Shown: positions 10,779-20,072 of the stretch, in pieces
Numbering within the stretch: the first letter of the stretch is position 1
Layout: every line of letters begins with the position of its first letter
Notes under the pieces: generated by a model
What the model saw: the letters and a program-made list of their open reading frames with translations, nothing else
Database searches by the model: none
What the model was told of the DNA's origin: nothing
NCBI RefSeq assembly: GCF_020524045.1
Contig: NZ_JAIVKL010000017.1
Coordinates: forward strand, 1-64,000
Source of the DNA: Metabacillus litoralis
GTDB lineage: Bacteria > Bacillota > Bacilli > Bacillales > Bacillaceae
Direction of reading: 5' to 3'
DNA length: 64,000 nucleotides
Position numbers and translations under genes: made by a program

Positions 10779-12275
10779 GTGGAAACAGGTGTATTAATTA
10801 CGTTTATAATTTATTTAGTGGGTATGTTAGGTATCGGTATCGCTGCCTACAAAATGACTAGTAATCTTTCAGACTATGTATTAGGTGGAAGAAGATTAGG
10901 TCCAGGTGTTGCCGCACTAAGTGCTGGTGCATCAGATATGAGTAGTTGGTTATTATTAGGTTTACCTGGTGCAGTTTACGCATCTGGTGGTATGAATCAA
11001 ATTTGGATTGCAGTAGGTTTAGCTGTCGGTGCTTATCTAAACTGGCAATTTGTGGCTAAACGCTTACGTAGTTATACTGAGGTTGCTAATGACTCTATTA
11101 CAATCCCAGATTTCTTTGAAAATCGATTTAAAGATGGATCAAAGCTTTTACGTGTTATCTCAGCTTTAGTTATTTTACTATTCTTTACGTTCTACACGTC
11201 ATCAGGTATGGTTGGGGGAGCGAAATTATTTGAAGCTTCATTTGGCCTATCTTACACACAAGCACTTTGGATTGGTGCAATTGTTATTATTTCGTACACA
11301 TTCCTTGGTGGTTTCTTAGCAGTTAGTTGGACTGACTTTATTCAAGGAATACTAATGTTCTTAGCATTAATTATTGTTCCAATTGTAGCAATTAATAAAA
11401 TTGGTGGTTGGAGTGAAACAGTTAATCAAGTAGGTGAACTTGACCCAATTTATCTTGATGCATTTTCAGGAATGTCAGCATTAGCGATTATCTCTTTACT
11501 TGCATGGGGATTAGGTTACTTTGGTCAACCACATATCTTAACTCGTTTTATGGCATTACGTTCTGTAAAAGATGTACCTAAAGCACGTATGATCGGTACA
11601 ATCTGGATGGTATTTGCATTATTCGGAGCAATTTTCACTGGATTTGCAGGTATTTCATACTTCGCAGAAAATCCAGTTGCAGATGGAGAGCAAGTATTTA
11701 TTCTCTTTACACAAGTTTTATTTGATCCTTGGGTATCTGGTATTCTATTAGCTGCCATCTTAGCTGCTATTATGAGTACAATTGATTCTCAGCTATTGGT
11801 TTCTTCAAGTGCTGTAGCAGAGGATTTCTATAAAGCTATTTTAAGAAAAGATGCTTCTGAAAAAGAACTAGTATGGGTTGGTCGTATTTCAGTTGCGGCA
11901 ATCGCATTAATTGCTATTTTACTAGCTTCAAATCCAGATAGCTCAGTATTAGATTTAGTAAGTTATGCGTGGGCAGGATTCGGCGCTGCATTTGGTCCTG
12001 TAATCATTCTCTCTCTTTTCTGGAAACGTATGAATCGTTGGGGAGCACTGGCAGGAATGATCGTAGGAGCAGTTACAGTTGTAGTATGGAAGATGTTATC
12101 AACACCTGAATTGAACGAAGCAGGCGAGGTTATCACGGAAGCTGTCATTCCATTTAGCCTTTATGAAATCGTACCAGGGTTTATCTTCGCATGGATTGCC
12201 GTAATGGTTGTAAGCTTAGTAACAGAAGCTCCATCAAAAGAAATCGAAGAAGAATTCGAGCAAGCCAAAGCATAA
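10779..12275 (+). CDS. putP: Sodium/proline symporter (PutP/OpuE type, SSS family)
   Basis: A 498-aa transporter of the sodium:solute symporter family with about 13 membrane segments, importing proline with Na+. Family signatures are YVLGGRRLGPGVAALSAGASDMSSWLLLGLPG (read in sections), the unwound-helix region, FGQPHILTRFMA and SYAWAGFGAAFGP. The GTG at 10779 lies 10 nt after GAGAGGAG. In B. subtilis the gene at this locus is opuE (osmotically induced proline uptake), while PutP feeds catabolism; the nearby P5C dehydrogenase gene favours a catabolic role here, though both are possible. Confidence 0.88.
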   Translation: METGVLITFIIYLVGMLGIGIAAYKMTSNLSDYVLGGRRLGPGVAALSAGASDMSSWLLLGLPGAVYASGGMNQIWIAVGLAVGAYLNWQFVAKRLRSYTEVANDSITIPDFFENRFKDGSKLLRVISALVILLFFTFYTSSGMVGGAKLFEASFGLSYTQALWIGAIVIISYTFLGGFLAVSWTDFIQGILMFLALIIVPIVAINKIGGWSETVNQVGELDPIYLDAFSGMSALAIISLLAWGLGYFGQPHILTRFMALRSVKDVPKARMIGTIWMVFALFGAIFTGFAGISYFAENPVADGEQVFILFTQVLFDPWVSGILLAAILAAIMSTIDSQLLVSSSAVAEDFYKAILRKDASEKELVWVGRISVAAIALIAILLASNPDSSVLDLVSYAWAGFGAAFGPVIILSLFWKRMNRWGALAGMIVGAVTVVVWKMLSTPELNEAGEVITEAVIPFSLYEIVPGFIFAWIAVMVVSLVTEAPSKEIEEEFEQAKA

Positions 12276-12285
12276 TAGTAAAGTA

Positions 12286-12330
12286 AGAGGGGTCAGACAC
12301 CTAATATGGGGGTCTGACCCCTCTCTTTTT
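12286..12330 (+). terminator. Strong terminator after the symporter
   Basis: AGAGGGGTCAGAC (12286-12298) pairs perfectly with GTCTGACCCCTCT (12312-12324), followed by CTTTTTT. It separates the symporter from the small heat-shock gene. Confidence 0.9.
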
Positions 12331-12393
12331 TGAGGCAAAATCCCTCTTTCTTCATATTATATAGGAAGTACTAAGATGAGGAGGATGTGTACG

Positions 12394-12771
12394 ATGTCAG
12401 ATCCGATGAAAATGATGAATGATTTTTTTCAAAAGCGGCCTAAGCGTACGCTTTTAGATACGATAGATGGTGCTTTTCGAAAGCCTGAGTTTGCTAGTTT
12501 TGACGTGGAAGTAGTTGATACAGATCGTCATTTTAAGGTAATCGCTGAATTACCTGGTGTAGCGAAAGAAAGTATTGATGTAGAAATTCGCGGCGAAGAA
12601 TTAGTTATTAAAGTGAAAGAGCAGGCAGATCATACACGAAAAATTGGTGGTGTACGCAAAGTTCATTTACCAGACTATGTGATTAAGCGGAATATGAAGG
12701 CTGTTTACCGACATGGGTTGCTTGAGATTACACTTGATAAGAAGAAACCGACGAAGATTGAGATTGAATAG
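12394..12771 (+). CDS. Small heat-shock protein, Hsp20/alpha-crystallin family
   Basis: A 125-aa ATP-independent holdase. The alpha-crystallin domain covers about residues 30-125, with the typical VIAELPGVAKESIDVEI and the final beta strand GLLEITLDKKKP; the C-terminal I-x-I stretch (KIEIE) is the oligomer contact. The ATG at 12394 (MSDPMK) follows GAGGAGG by 9 nt; the upstream in-frame ATG at 12376 overlaps the ribosome site. It is monocistronic between two terminators. Which B. subtilis paralogue it matches cannot be decided from the sequence alone. Confidence 0.85.
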   Translation: MSDPMKMMNDFFQKRPKRTLLDTIDGAFRKPEFASFDVEVVDTDRHFKVIAELPGVAKESIDVEIRGEELVIKVKEQADHTRKIGGVRKVHLPDYVIKRNMKAVYRHGLLEITLDKKKPTKIEIE

Positions 12772-12792
12772 TTGGTGTGATCAGAGATTTTG

Positions 12793-12827
12793 CCGCTAGT
12801 TTGGTTGATGAGCTAGCGGTTTTTTTG
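12793..12827 (+). terminator. Terminator after the Hsp20 gene
   Basis: CCGCTAG (12793-12799) pairs with CTAGCGG (12813-12819), followed by TTTTTTT. Confidence 0.8.
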
Positions 12828-12880
12828 TGAGGGCTGGCGAGTGCGGATGTCAGGTGCCAGTCTGGATGCTCGGTGTCGGA

Positions 12881-13004
12881 TTTTGTCGAAAAACTAATAT
12901 ATTGTGGATTTTAGCAAATATATCGTTAAAAACCGCAAATATAGTAACGAAGATAGCAAATATATATGCCGAAATAGCAAATAAAACAGGCAAATCAGCA
13001 AATA
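12881..13004 (+). repeat. 21-bp phased GCAAATA array, copy 1 (upstream of gatC)
   Basis: After the leader TTTTGTCGAAAAACTAAT (12881-12898), GCAAATA recurs at 12914, 12935, 12956, 12977 and 12998, exactly 21 bp apart; ACTAATA at 12893 is a degenerate first unit in phase. Sequence between cores is mostly not conserved. A second copy with the same leader and spacing lies at 16450-16571, so the two bracket gatCAB. A 7-residue periodicity in one frame (ANI..K.) is a consequence of the 21-bp period. Confidence 0.85.
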
Positions 13005-13141
13005 AGTCAAAAACCACAATTTACTCTCTAAAGCAGCAACTCATTAAATGTAGGCTTTTTATACGAATTGTTGATTAACTATGCACTATTTTGGTATCAT
13101 CAGAGTATTGTGATTGTACGATTTTTTGGAGGTGAGAGGAA

Positions 13142-13432
13142 ATGTCTAGAATTTCAACAGATCAAGTAAAACACGTAGCAAATTTGGCTCGTTTAGCGAT
13201 TACTGATGATGAAGCATCGCTTTTAACACAACAATTAGATGCGATCATTACATTTGCTGAACAGTTAAATGAAGTGGATACAGAAAATGTGAAACCAACA
13301 TCTCATGTATTAGATATGAAGAACATTATGCGAGAAGATATTCCGAAAAAGGGATTAGATAATGAAGAGGTTGTGAAAAACGCGCCAGATCATGCTGATG
13401 GTTATATTCGCGTACCATCAATTTTAGAATAA
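13142..13432 (+). CDS. gatC: Asp/Glu-tRNA amidotransferase subunit C
   Basis: A 96-aa subunit that wraps around GatA and GatB and stabilises the GatCAB complex, which converts Glu-tRNA(Gln) and Asp-tRNA(Asn) to their amidated forms in bacteria lacking GlnRS. It begins [20 protein letters not shown], the standard GatC N-terminus, and ends [24 protein letters not shown] precedes the ATG. It is the first gene of gatCAB with 13 bp to gatA. Confidence 0.95.
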   Translation: MSRISTDQVKHVANLARLAITDDEASLLTQQLDAIITFAEQLNEVDTENVKPTSHVLDMKNIMREDIPKKGLDNEEVVKNAPDHADGYIRVPSILE

Positions 13433-13445
13433 GGGAGGGACAAGC

Positions 13446-14903
13446 ATGGAGCTTTTTGATCGTAAAATATCTGAATTAAAAGAACTTTTACATAAAAAAG
13501 AAATTACAGTTTCTGATTTAGTTGATACTTCTTATAAACGTATTCAAGAGGTAGATGACAAGGTTGGAGCATTTTTAACATTAAATGAAGAAAATGCACG
13601 TACATATGCGAAAGAATTAGATGAGGCATTAGATAGTCGTAGTGAATTCGGACTTTTATTTGGAATGCCAATTGGTGTGAAAGATAATATCGTAACAAAA
13701 AACCTTCGTACCACTTGTGCGAGTAAAATTCTAGAAAACTTTGATCCTATTTATGATGCTACTGTTGTGAAACATCTGCAAAAAGCAGAAACCGTGACAA
13801 TCGGTAAATTAAATATGGACGAGTTTGCGATGGGCTCTTCTAATGAAAACTCAGGATTTAAGCCTACGAAAAATCCTTGGAATCTTGAAACAGTTCCTGG
13901 TGGATCTAGTGGTGGTTCAGCAGCAGCTGTCGCAGCAGGAGAAGTCCTATTTTCTTTAGGATCTGATACTGGTGGTTCGATTCGTCAGCCTGCATCATTT
14001 TGTGGAGTTGTTGGTCTAAAACCTACATATGGTCGTGTATCACGCTTTGGTTTAGTTGCTTTTGCATCTTCTTTAGATCAAATTGGACCAATAACACGTA
14101 ATGTAGAAGACAATGCCTTTCTTCTTCAAGCTATTTCAGGTGTAGATGAGATGGATTCCACGTCTGCAAATGTTGATGTACCAGACTTTCTTTCTTCATT
14201 AACAGGTGATGTGAAGGGCTTGAAAATTGCTGTACCTAAAGAATATTTAGGTGAAGGTGTTCAAGAAGAGGTAAAGCAATCTGTTTTAGATTCGTTAAAA
14301 GTGTTAGAAGGACTTGGTGCAACATGGGAAGAGGTATCATTACCACACTCGAAATATGCTCTAGCTACCTACTACTTACTTTCTTCATCAGAAGCTTCAG
14401 CAAACCTTTCTCGCTTTGATGGTGTTCGTTATGGACATCGCTCAGATAATGCTGAAAACTTAATAGAGTTGTACAAGCAAAGTCGTGCAGAAGGCTTTGG
14501 TAACGAAGTTAAGCGTCGTATTATGCTAGGAACATTTGCATTAAGCTCTGGTTATTATGATGCTTACTATAAAAAAGCACAAAAAGTACGTACATTAATT
14601 AAAAAAGATTTCGAAGATGTGTTTGAAAAATATGATGTGATCATCGGACCTACAACACCAACACCTGCATTTAAAATAGGTGAAAATGTAAAGGATCCAT
14701 TAACAATGTATGCAAACGATATTTTAACCATTCCAGTAAACTTAGCGGGTGTACCAGGAATTTCAGTACCATGTGGTTTATCAAACGGATTACCACTAGG
14801 CTTACAAATTATCGGAAAGCATTTTGACGAAAGCACAATTTACCGCGTTGCACATGCATTTGAGCAAGCAACAGATCATCATAAAGCTAAACCTGAACTG
14901 TAA
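13446..14903 (+). CDS. gatA: Asp/Glu-tRNA amidotransferase subunit A (amidase)
   Basis: A 485-aa amidase-signature protein that hydrolyses glutamine and passes ammonia to GatB. The Ser-cisSer-Lys triad is visible: Lys in PIGVKDNI, the cis-Ser in [10 protein letters not shown] and the nucleophile in [21 protein letters not shown] lies just before the ATG. Length and order are normal for Bacillus; 15 bp separate it from gatB. Confidence 0.97.
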   Translation: MELFDRKISELKELLHKKEITVSDLVDTSYKRIQEVDDKVGAFLTLNEENARTYAKELDEALDSRSEFGLLFGMPIGVKDNIVTKNLRTTCASKILENFDPIYDATVVKHLQKAETVTIGKLNMDEFAMGSSNENSGFKPTKNPWNLETVPGGSSGGSAAAVAAGEVLFSLGSDTGGSIRQPASFCGVVGLKPTYGRVSRFGLVAFASSLDQIGPITRNVEDNAFLLQAISGVDEMDSTSANVDVPDFLSSLTGDVKGLKIAVPKEYLGEGVQEEVKQSVLDSLKVLEGLGATWEEVSLPHSKYALATYYLLSSSEASANLSRFDGVRYGHRSDNAENLIELYKQSRAEGFGNEVKRRIMLGTFALSSGYYDAYYKKAQKVRTLIKKDFEDVFEKYDVIIGPTTPTPAFKIGENVKDPLTMYANDILTIPVNLAGVPGISVPCGLSNGLPLGLQIIGKHFDESTIYRVAHAFEQATDHHKAKPEL

Positions 14904-14918
14904 AAGGGGTGAAAAACA

Positions 14919-16349
14919 ATGGAATATGAAACGGTCATCGGACTTGAGGTCCATGTTGAGTTAAAAACAGAATCTAAAATATTTTCAAGTGCACCAAACC
15001 ACTTCGGTGCTGAGCCTAACACAAACACAACAGTTGTTGAGCTAGGTTATCCTGGTGTGTTACCTGTTTTAAATAAAAAGGTTGTTGATTTTGCCATGAA
15101 GGCTTGTATGGCTTTGAATTGTGAAGTCGCAACAGAAACAAAGTTTGATCGTAAAAATTACTTTTATCCAGATAATCCGAAAGCATATCAAATTTCTCAG
15201 TTTGACAAACCAATCGGAGAAAATGGCTGGATTGATATTGAAGTAAATGGTGAAACAAAGCGTATCGGAATTACCCGCATTCATATGGAAGAAGATGCAG
15301 GAAAGCTTGTTCACTCTGGTGATGGTTACTCATTAGTTGACTTAAACCGTCAAGGTACACCACTTGTGGAAATCGTATCTGAGCCAGATATTCGCACACC
15401 TGAAGAAGCATATGCTTATTTAGAAAAATTAAAAGCGATCATTCAATACACAGAGGTTTCGGATTGTAAAATGGAAGAAGGCTCACTTCGTTGTGATGCA
15501 AATATTTCATTACGTCCAGTAGGACAAGAAGAATTCGGAACAAAAACAGAGCTTAAAAATCTAAACTCATTTGCTTTTGTACAAAAAGGCCTTGAGTATG
15601 AAGAAAAGCGTCAAGAAAAAGTACTTCGCTCTGGTGGAGTGATTGATCAAGAAACACGTCGATATGATGAAGCTACGAAAAAGACAATTCTAATGCGTGT
15701 AAAAGAAGGATCAGATGATTATCGTTATTTCCCAGAACCAGATCTTCTTGAGTTATACATTGATGACGAGTGGAAGGAACGTATCCGTGCTTCGATTCCT
15801 GAGCTGCCAGATGCACGCCGCAAGCGCTATATGAGCGACCTTGGCTTACCAGAATATGATGCACAAGTATTAACAATGACGAAAGAAATGTCTGATTTCT
15901 TTGAACAAACGTTAGCAGCAGGTGCTGAAGCAAAGCAAGCATCTAACTGGATCATGGGTGAAGTGTCAGCTTATTTAAATGCTGAAGGCAAAGAGCTTAA
16001 AGATGTTGCGTTAACAGCAGAAGGATTAGCAGGCATGATCAAATTAATCGAAAACGGTACAATCTCATCTAAAATCGCGAAACAAGTTTTCAAAGAACTA
16101 ATCGAAAACGGTGGAGATGCCGAGAAAATCGTCAAAGAAAAAGGCTTAGTCCAAATTTCTGATGATGAAACTCTACGTAAATTTGTAAATGACGCACTAG
16201 ACGCAAATCCTCAATCTGTTGATGATTTCAAAAATGGTAAACAAAAAGCAATCGGCTTCCTTGTTGGCCAAATTATGAAAGCAACTAAAGGACAAGCAAA
16301 CCCACCATTAGTGAATAAGCTGTTGATGGAAGAAATTCAAAAAAGATAA
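14919..16349 (+). CDS. gatB: Asp/Glu-tRNA amidotransferase subunit B
   Basis: A 476-aa kinase-like subunit that phosphorylates the Glu or Asp on the misacylated tRNA and uses the ammonia from GatA. It begins [17 protein letters not shown] and carries the conserved [28 protein letters not shown] and [11 protein letters not shown] blocks, with the YqeY-like C-terminal tRNA-binding domain. AAAGGGG precedes the ATG. Last gene of gatCAB, followed by a terminator. Confidence 0.97.
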   Translation: MEYETVIGLEVHVELKTESKIFSSAPNHFGAEPNTNTTVVELGYPGVLPVLNKKVVDFAMKACMALNCEVATETKFDRKNYFYPDNPKAYQISQFDKPIGENGWIDIEVNGETKRIGITRIHMEEDAGKLVHSGDGYSLVDLNRQGTPLVEIVSEPDIRTPEEAYAYLEKLKAIIQYTEVSDCKMEEGSLRCDANISLRPVGQEEFGTKTELKNLNSFAFVQKGLEYEEKRQEKVLRSGGVIDQETRRYDEATKKTILMRVKEGSDDYRYFPEPDLLELYIDDEWKERIRASIPELPDARRKRYMSDLGLPEYDAQVLTMTKEMSDFFEQTLAAGAEAKQASNWIMGEVSAYLNAEGKELKDVALTAEGLAGMIKLIENGTISSKIAKQVFKELIENGGDAEKIVKEKGLVQISDDETLRKFVNDALDANPQSVDDFKNGKQKAIGFLVGQIMKATKGQANPPLVNKLLMEEIQKR

Positions 16350-16356
16350 GTTGGAG

Positions 16357-16388
16357 AGGATGAAATCTTAGTGATTTCATCCTTTTTG
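16357..16388 (+). terminator. Terminator after gatB
   Basis: AGGATGAAATC (16357-16367) pairs with GATTTCATCCT (16373-16383), followed by TTTT. Confidence 0.85.
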
Positions 16389-16449
16389 GTTTGGTGGTGG
16401 GCACGTGGAATTGGCGTGGTGGGATGTTGATGTGTGTGCGTGTCGGCTT

Positions 16450-16571
16450 TTGTCGAAAAACTAATATATTCCGGAAAAGAGCAAATAAATGAGCCAGAAT
16501 AGCAAATAAAAAGGGAAAAGCAGCAAATAAACGAATCAAATCAGCAAATAAACAGGTGAAAAGAGCAAATA
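16450..16571 (+). repeat. 21-bp phased GCAAATA array, copy 2 (downstream of gatB)
   Basis: The leader TTTTGTCGAAAAACTAAT is identical to that of copy 1. GCAAATA then occurs at 16481, 16502, 16523, 16544 and 16565, exactly 21 bp apart, with ACTAATA at 16460 in phase. Stops interrupt the plus-strand frame that is open in copy 1, so the array is not a conserved coding sequence. Both copies follow a terminator hairpin and a G/T-rich stretch. Confidence 0.85.
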
Positions 16572-16635
16572 AGTAGAATCAAGACTACAGCTAGGAACAA
16601 AAAACACGCCTAAGTATGAGCATAAGGAGGACAAA

Positions 16636-17121
16636 ATGAATCCAAAGGACAAAAAAGATGCTTTAAACATACTAAACTTCCTATGTAAAGGAGCTACAAT
16701 TGAAGGTGTAAATTTTTACGGCCCGAAATTACTACTTTCAGAAACAAAAACCAACTCAGAGCGAGTACATGGTCAGGTGTATCTGAATATTGAGAGTGAA
16801 TTTTGCCTTTATCAAACAATGCCGAAATATACCCCCCATCATAATGAGTTACCAAAGCTAGATCTGGTTGAATCAGCAAAACTACTATGTGAATTAAGTT
16901 TAAAAGAAATTATCAAGGTTTCCTTACATGATGATTGTCCACATCTTTTTTTAACATTCGACTCTGGTGAAGTCCTGTTTATATGGGGACATCATCAAGA
17001 ATATGAGAGCTGGCAGGTTGGGAGCACGCATGATGAATTAGATGACGAGACTTGGCTAGTCGTTGCATGTCCGGGGAATGAGCTTGCGGTTTGGGGAGCG
17101 GAGGATGTTATTGGGCTTTAA
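16636..17121 (+). CDS. Hypothetical protein, 161 aa
   Basis: A soluble acidic protein with no signal peptide or membrane helix. The C-terminal half, CPHLFLTFDSGEVLFIWGHHQEYESWQV followed by WLVVACPGNELAVW, looks like a beta-rich domain of the sort seen in small uncharacterised and immunity-like proteins (read in sections; DUF6188 is a weak guess). AAGGAGGA lies 5 nt before the ATG. It is monocistronic and convergent with the antiporter gene, sharing a terminator. Function unknown. Confidence 0.7.
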   Translation: MNPKDKKDALNILNFLCKGATIEGVNFYGPKLLLSETKTNSERVHGQVYLNIESEFCLYQTMPKYTPHHNELPKLDLVESAKLLCELSLKEIIKVSLHDDCPHLFLTFDSGEVLFIWGHHQEYESWQVGSTHDELDDETWLVVACPGNELAVWGAEDVIGL

Positions 17122-17131
17122 AAAATTAAAA

Positions 17132-17157
17132 AAGAGCTCGGACTAATCCAAGCTCTT
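17132..17157. terminator. Bidirectional terminator-like hairpin
   Basis: AAGAGCT (17132-17138) pairs with AGCTCTT (17151-17157), flanked by an A-run on the left and TAATAATC on the right. It lies between convergent genes, 10 bp after one stop and 5 bp before the other. Confidence 0.6.
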
Positions 17158-17162
17158 AATAA

Positions 17163-18674
17163 TCAATCTGTATCTTTTTCCTCAACTGACTCAATTTCCT
17201 GCTCCTTCTTCTCCTCAAGAAGCTTTTTCAACGACTGCTTACTTTTCTTCGACGTCAGAATATACAGGAAATCACCAGGCTTAATTTTCGTATTACCTGT
17301 TGGAGTGATGAGCTGATCATAGCGGATGACCGCATTAACTAGTGCCCCTTCAGGAAACTTAATGTCGAGCAATGTTTGCCCGGCGATGACTGAGTCTTCT
17401 TCGATTTCGTATTCGATCATTTCTGTGTTCACTTTTCCTAATGACACAAGTTCGAGTGAATGCATCGGTGTTGTTTTTTTAGGACCTGTTAAGCCTAATT
17501 TTTCAGCTAGATTTGTGATTGTTGCACCTTGGATAAGACAGCTTGTTAAAACAACGAAGAACACAACGTTGAAGATTAATTGACTACCCTCAATTCCTGC
17601 CAGTAATGGGAATGTGGCAAGTACGATTGGTACCGCACCTTTTAGCCCTGCCCATGATAGGAAAATGAGCTCTTTGTTTGTATAGTTCAAATTGATTGTT
17701 GAAGCAAATACCGCGATTGGTCTTGCGACGAATATAAGAATAAATGAAAGTAATAAGCCTTTTAAAATAACATCCCATGTAAATAGATCAGAAGGGAAAA
17801 CGAGTAATCCTAGTATCACAAACATTGAAATTTGCATCATCCATGCAAAACCTTCGGAAAAACGAAAAATCGAATGTCTGTAGGCAATTTCTGAATTACC
17901 AATCACGATCGCTAAAATATATACAGCAAGTAATCCACTACCATTCATAAATGCAGTTACTCCATAAGTGAGTAGAGCAAAGGCAATCGCGAAAATTGGA
18001 TAAAGTCCACTTGAATCCAGATTGATTCGGTTCAATGCTTTTACGACTAATTTCCCAGCAAGAAAACCAATAATCACACCAAGTCCCATTTGTAAAATAA
18101 ACGTCCCAATTAACGAAATGATACTAGTATTAGGCATTGTGATGAGCTCGATCATAGCAACGGTTAGAAATACAGCCATCGGGTCATTTGAGCCCGATTC
18201 TGCTTCTAATGTTGTACCAATTCGTTCATTAATGTTTTGGTCTTTTAACACCGCAAATACAGCAGCAGCATCTGTTGATCCTACGATCGCACCAAATAGT
18301 AAGGATTCGAGCAAGCCTAAATCTAAAATAAACCAAGCAGCACTAGCAACGATTCCTGAGGTTAACAGAACGCCAAATGTTGCTAAAGAAAGTGAAGGTA
18401 AAATAACAGGGCGTAATGTTTTCCACTTTGTTTGCAAACCACCTTCGAACAAGATGATCACAAGAGCAAACACACCAATCATTTGTGCAGTGCTCGCATT
18501 ATCAAAATGAATAAATCCTAACCCATCACTTCCCATGACCATTCCAATTACGATAAAGAGAACAAGTGCTGGAACACCGAGTCTAGCAGAAAATTTAGTT
18601 GTTACAACTCCTGCGATTAAGAGGATACTTGTTAATAATACAAATGTGTCTGTGTGAATGATTTCTTCAAACAT
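17163..18674 (-). CDS. Potassium/proton antiporter, CPA1/NhaP2-like with RCK-C domain
   Basis: A 503-aa membrane protein with about 12-13 helices (starting FVLLTSILLIAGVV) and the CPA family signature around LFGAIVGSTDAAAVFAVLKD and LEAESGSNDPMAVFLT, which holds the ion-binding acidic residues. The last 110 residues (MIEYEIEEDSVIAGQTLLDI ... KPGDFLYILTSKK, read in sections) form a TrkA-C/RCK-C ligand-binding domain. This architecture matches K+/H+ antiporters of the CvrA/NhaP2 group, which export K+ and protect against osmotic downshift. No strong ribosome site is seen before the ATG at 18674. Confidence 0.85.
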   Translation of the reverse strand: MFEEIIHTDTFVLLTSILLIAGVVTTKFSARLGVPALVLFIVIGMVMGSDGLGFIHFDNASTAQMIGVFALVIILFEGGLQTKWKTLRPVILPSLSLATFGVLLTSGIVASAAWFILDLGLLESLLFGAIVGSTDAAAVFAVLKDQNINERIGTTLEAESGSNDPMAVFLTVAMIELITMPNTSIISLIGTFILQMGLGVIIGFLAGKLVVKALNRINLDSSGLYPIFAIAFALLTYGVTAFMNGSGLLAVYILAIVIGNSEIAYRHSIFRFSEGFAWMMQISMFVILGLLVFPSDLFTWDVILKGLLLSFILIFVARPIAVFASTINLNYTNKELIFLSWAGLKGAVPIVLATFPLLAGIEGSQLIFNVVFFVVLTSCLIQGATITNLAEKLGLTGPKKTTPMHSLELVSLGKVNTEMIEYEIEEDSVIAGQTLLDIKFPEGALVNAVIRYDQLITPTGNTKIKPGDFLYILTSKKSKQSLKKLLEEKKEQEIESVEEKDTD

Positions 18675-18691
18675 TTACAACAACTCACTTT

Positions 18692-19249
18692 TTATAAATT
18701 TACATCAAGTCTGATTTCAATAGAAGAATCGTTCATGATCCCAATGTATTGTTTTGTTTCGGAGGGAGATGATTGCTGAAGTCGCTTTTGTATTAATGAA
18801 ATAGCAATTCCCTTTTTATATGCGTGATAACCAAATGTTTTTCTTAATGTATGTGTACCAATTGCTTCAGTAATGCCCGCTTGTTTAGCAGAATCATTAA
18901 TAATTCGGTAGGCCTGCTGTCGTGTAATCGGCTCTGATGTTTTCTTTGATTTAAATAAATAGTCTTCCGGACGTAGAGATCCATGTGATATACAAGCAAC
19001 AACTGAGTCACGTACTCTTTCGTTTAGATAAATAGGAGGGCTTTTGTATATCGAAAAATGTAAAAATTCATTGATTTTATGATCTTCGTTTAGAAATTCA
19101 CCAACACGTAGGTGTAAGAGATCATAAATTCTTATTCCAGTATTAATACCTAACAAAAGTAAACAATAATCACGATGAGAACGAGTTTTTAAATAAGCTT
19201 GCATAGAAGCAAGTTGTTCTTCACTTTTTATGGCTTCAACGTTTTTCAT
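18692..19249 (-). CDS. Short tyrosine recombinase (XerC/D-like catalytic domain only)
   Basis: At 185 aa it contains only the catalytic domain of the phage-integrase family. The first Arg is in TGIRIYDLLHL, the His-x-x-Arg box is HTLRKTFGYH, and the likely nucleophile Tyr is in ETKQYIGI. The N-terminal SAM-like core-binding domain is reduced to about 25 residues. Such short recombinases are found in Bacillaceae chromosomes with unknown sites. GGGAG lies 8 nt before the ATG. The promoter carries two identical palindromes, suggesting autoregulation or a recombination site. Confidence 0.8.
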   Translation of the reverse strand: MKNVEAIKSEEQLASMQAYLKTRSHRDYCLLLLGINTGIRIYDLLHLRVGEFLNEDHKINEFLHFSIYKSPPIYLNERVRDSVVACISHGSLRPEDYLFKSKKTSEPITRQQAYRIINDSAKQAGITEAIGTHTLRKTFGYHAYKKGIAISLIQKRLQQSSPSETKQYIGIMNDSSIEIRLDVNL

Positions 19250-19262
19250 AATGAAAACTCCC

Positions 19263-19306
19263 TTATGTTACATAATATGATTATACAATAGGGTTATGTT
19301 ACATAA
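19263..19306 (-). promoter_or_regulatory. Two identical 13-bp palindromes around the recombinase promoter
   Basis: TTATGTTACATAA occurs at 19263-19275 and 19294-19306, 31 bp apart (three helical turns). On the minus strand TATAAT lies between them, so one copy overlaps the -35 region and the other the transcript start. This is the layout of a repressor operator pair, or of a core site for the adjacent tyrosine recombinase. Confidence 0.6.
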
Positions 19307-19323
19307 AAGTAAATTGCTTCAAT

Positions 19324-19351
19324 GAAAAAACTCAGAGTTCATGGCTCTGAG
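19324..19351 (-). terminator. Terminator for the 19.4-20.3 kb minus-strand genes
   Basis: On the minus strand CTCAGAG and CTCTGAG pair around a 7-nt loop, followed by TTTTTT. It lies 46 bp after the stop at 19397. Confidence 0.75.
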
Positions 19352-19396
19352 CTTGTGTTTGTTATTTTCTATAATGATCATAGAGCTAATAGAGGG

Positions 19397-20050
19397 TTAT
19401 AAAATGCGGGAAGATTCTCCATCAATTAGTTTTATATTGATATAATTCGATGATCCACTTTGGATATGATTGGGAACATCATATAATTCGAGGTATTCTT
19501 TCATTTGAAGTGTCTCTTTCTGATTGGCTCCGATCGTAATCATATGTGGCCCATTTACATTCATTAGTGATTCCATTCGCAGATCATCTTCAAAATGATA
19601 GGAATCTAAAAATTCCAATTTAAAGGATATCTCTTCATTGCTACGGTTATGTAGCACCAGTTCACATTCTCCATTTAATACGTCATCTTTCAAAGATTCA
19701 AAATTGCACGTTCCATTGCCATCATATGAGTCGGCTGAAATACCACTAGCCAACGTTTCTTGATAAATCGATATGAGGAAAATAGGTAAAAGTGAGTAAA
19801 CAATCATAACAATAACAATTGTGCGGAAATGATATTTTTTCATACCAACAATGAGTAAAATCAAGGCGATTAAAAATAATAGAGACCCAACTATACCAAG
19901 GGGTAGGTAGCCGTCTTGATTTCTTATTGGAAAGGACATGAATATTTCACGTGCGTCTATTGTTTGGTTGTTAGGAAACGGGAAGTATAAACACATACAT
20001 ACACTGAAAATCACAGCTGAAACAATGAGGACAGCTTTATTTCTGACCAT
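19397..20050 (-). CDS. Hypothetical membrane protein with extracytoplasmic C-terminal domain
   Basis: 217 aa. Three hydrophobic helices occupy the first 95 residues (AVLIVSAVIFSVCMCLYF, IVGSLLFLIALILLIVGM, IVIVMIVYSLLPIFLISIY), followed by a 120-residue hydrophilic, probably external domain with a pair of cysteines (CNFESLKDDVLNGEC). The domain ends in a beta-rich stretch resembling an immunoglobulin-like fold. It lies 22 bp after a second small membrane protein gene, probably in one operon. No family recognised. Confidence 0.65.
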   Translation of the reverse strand: MVRNKAVLIVSAVIFSVCMCLYFPFPNNQTIDAREIFMSFPIRNQDGYLPLGIVGSLLFLIALILLIVGMKKYHFRTIVIVMIVYSLLPIFLISIYQETLASGISADSYDGNGTCNFESLKDDVLNGECELVLHNRSNEEISFKLEFLDSYHFEDDLRMESLMNVNGPHMITIGANQKETLQMKEYLELYDVPNHIQSGSSNYINIKLIDGESSRIL

Positions 20051-20072
20051 TTTTGGGTAGCTCCTTAAAAAG

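Noticed and set aside
12827-13078. 83-codon frame with heptad ANI-x-x-K-x repeats
   Set aside because: The 7-residue period is produced by the 21-bp DNA array; the same frame is broken by stops in the second array copy, and there is no ribosome site.
16285-16539. Minus-strand frame with repeated LFA motifs
   Set aside because: Again a translation of the 21-bp array running on into the antisense of gatB; no ribosome site.
16636-17121. Immunity protein of a toxin system
   Set aside because: The fold guess is weak and no toxin gene is near.
17326-18510. Plus-strand frames opposite the antiporter gene
   Set aside because: Antisense to a clear membrane transporter; no ribosome sites or recognisable domains.
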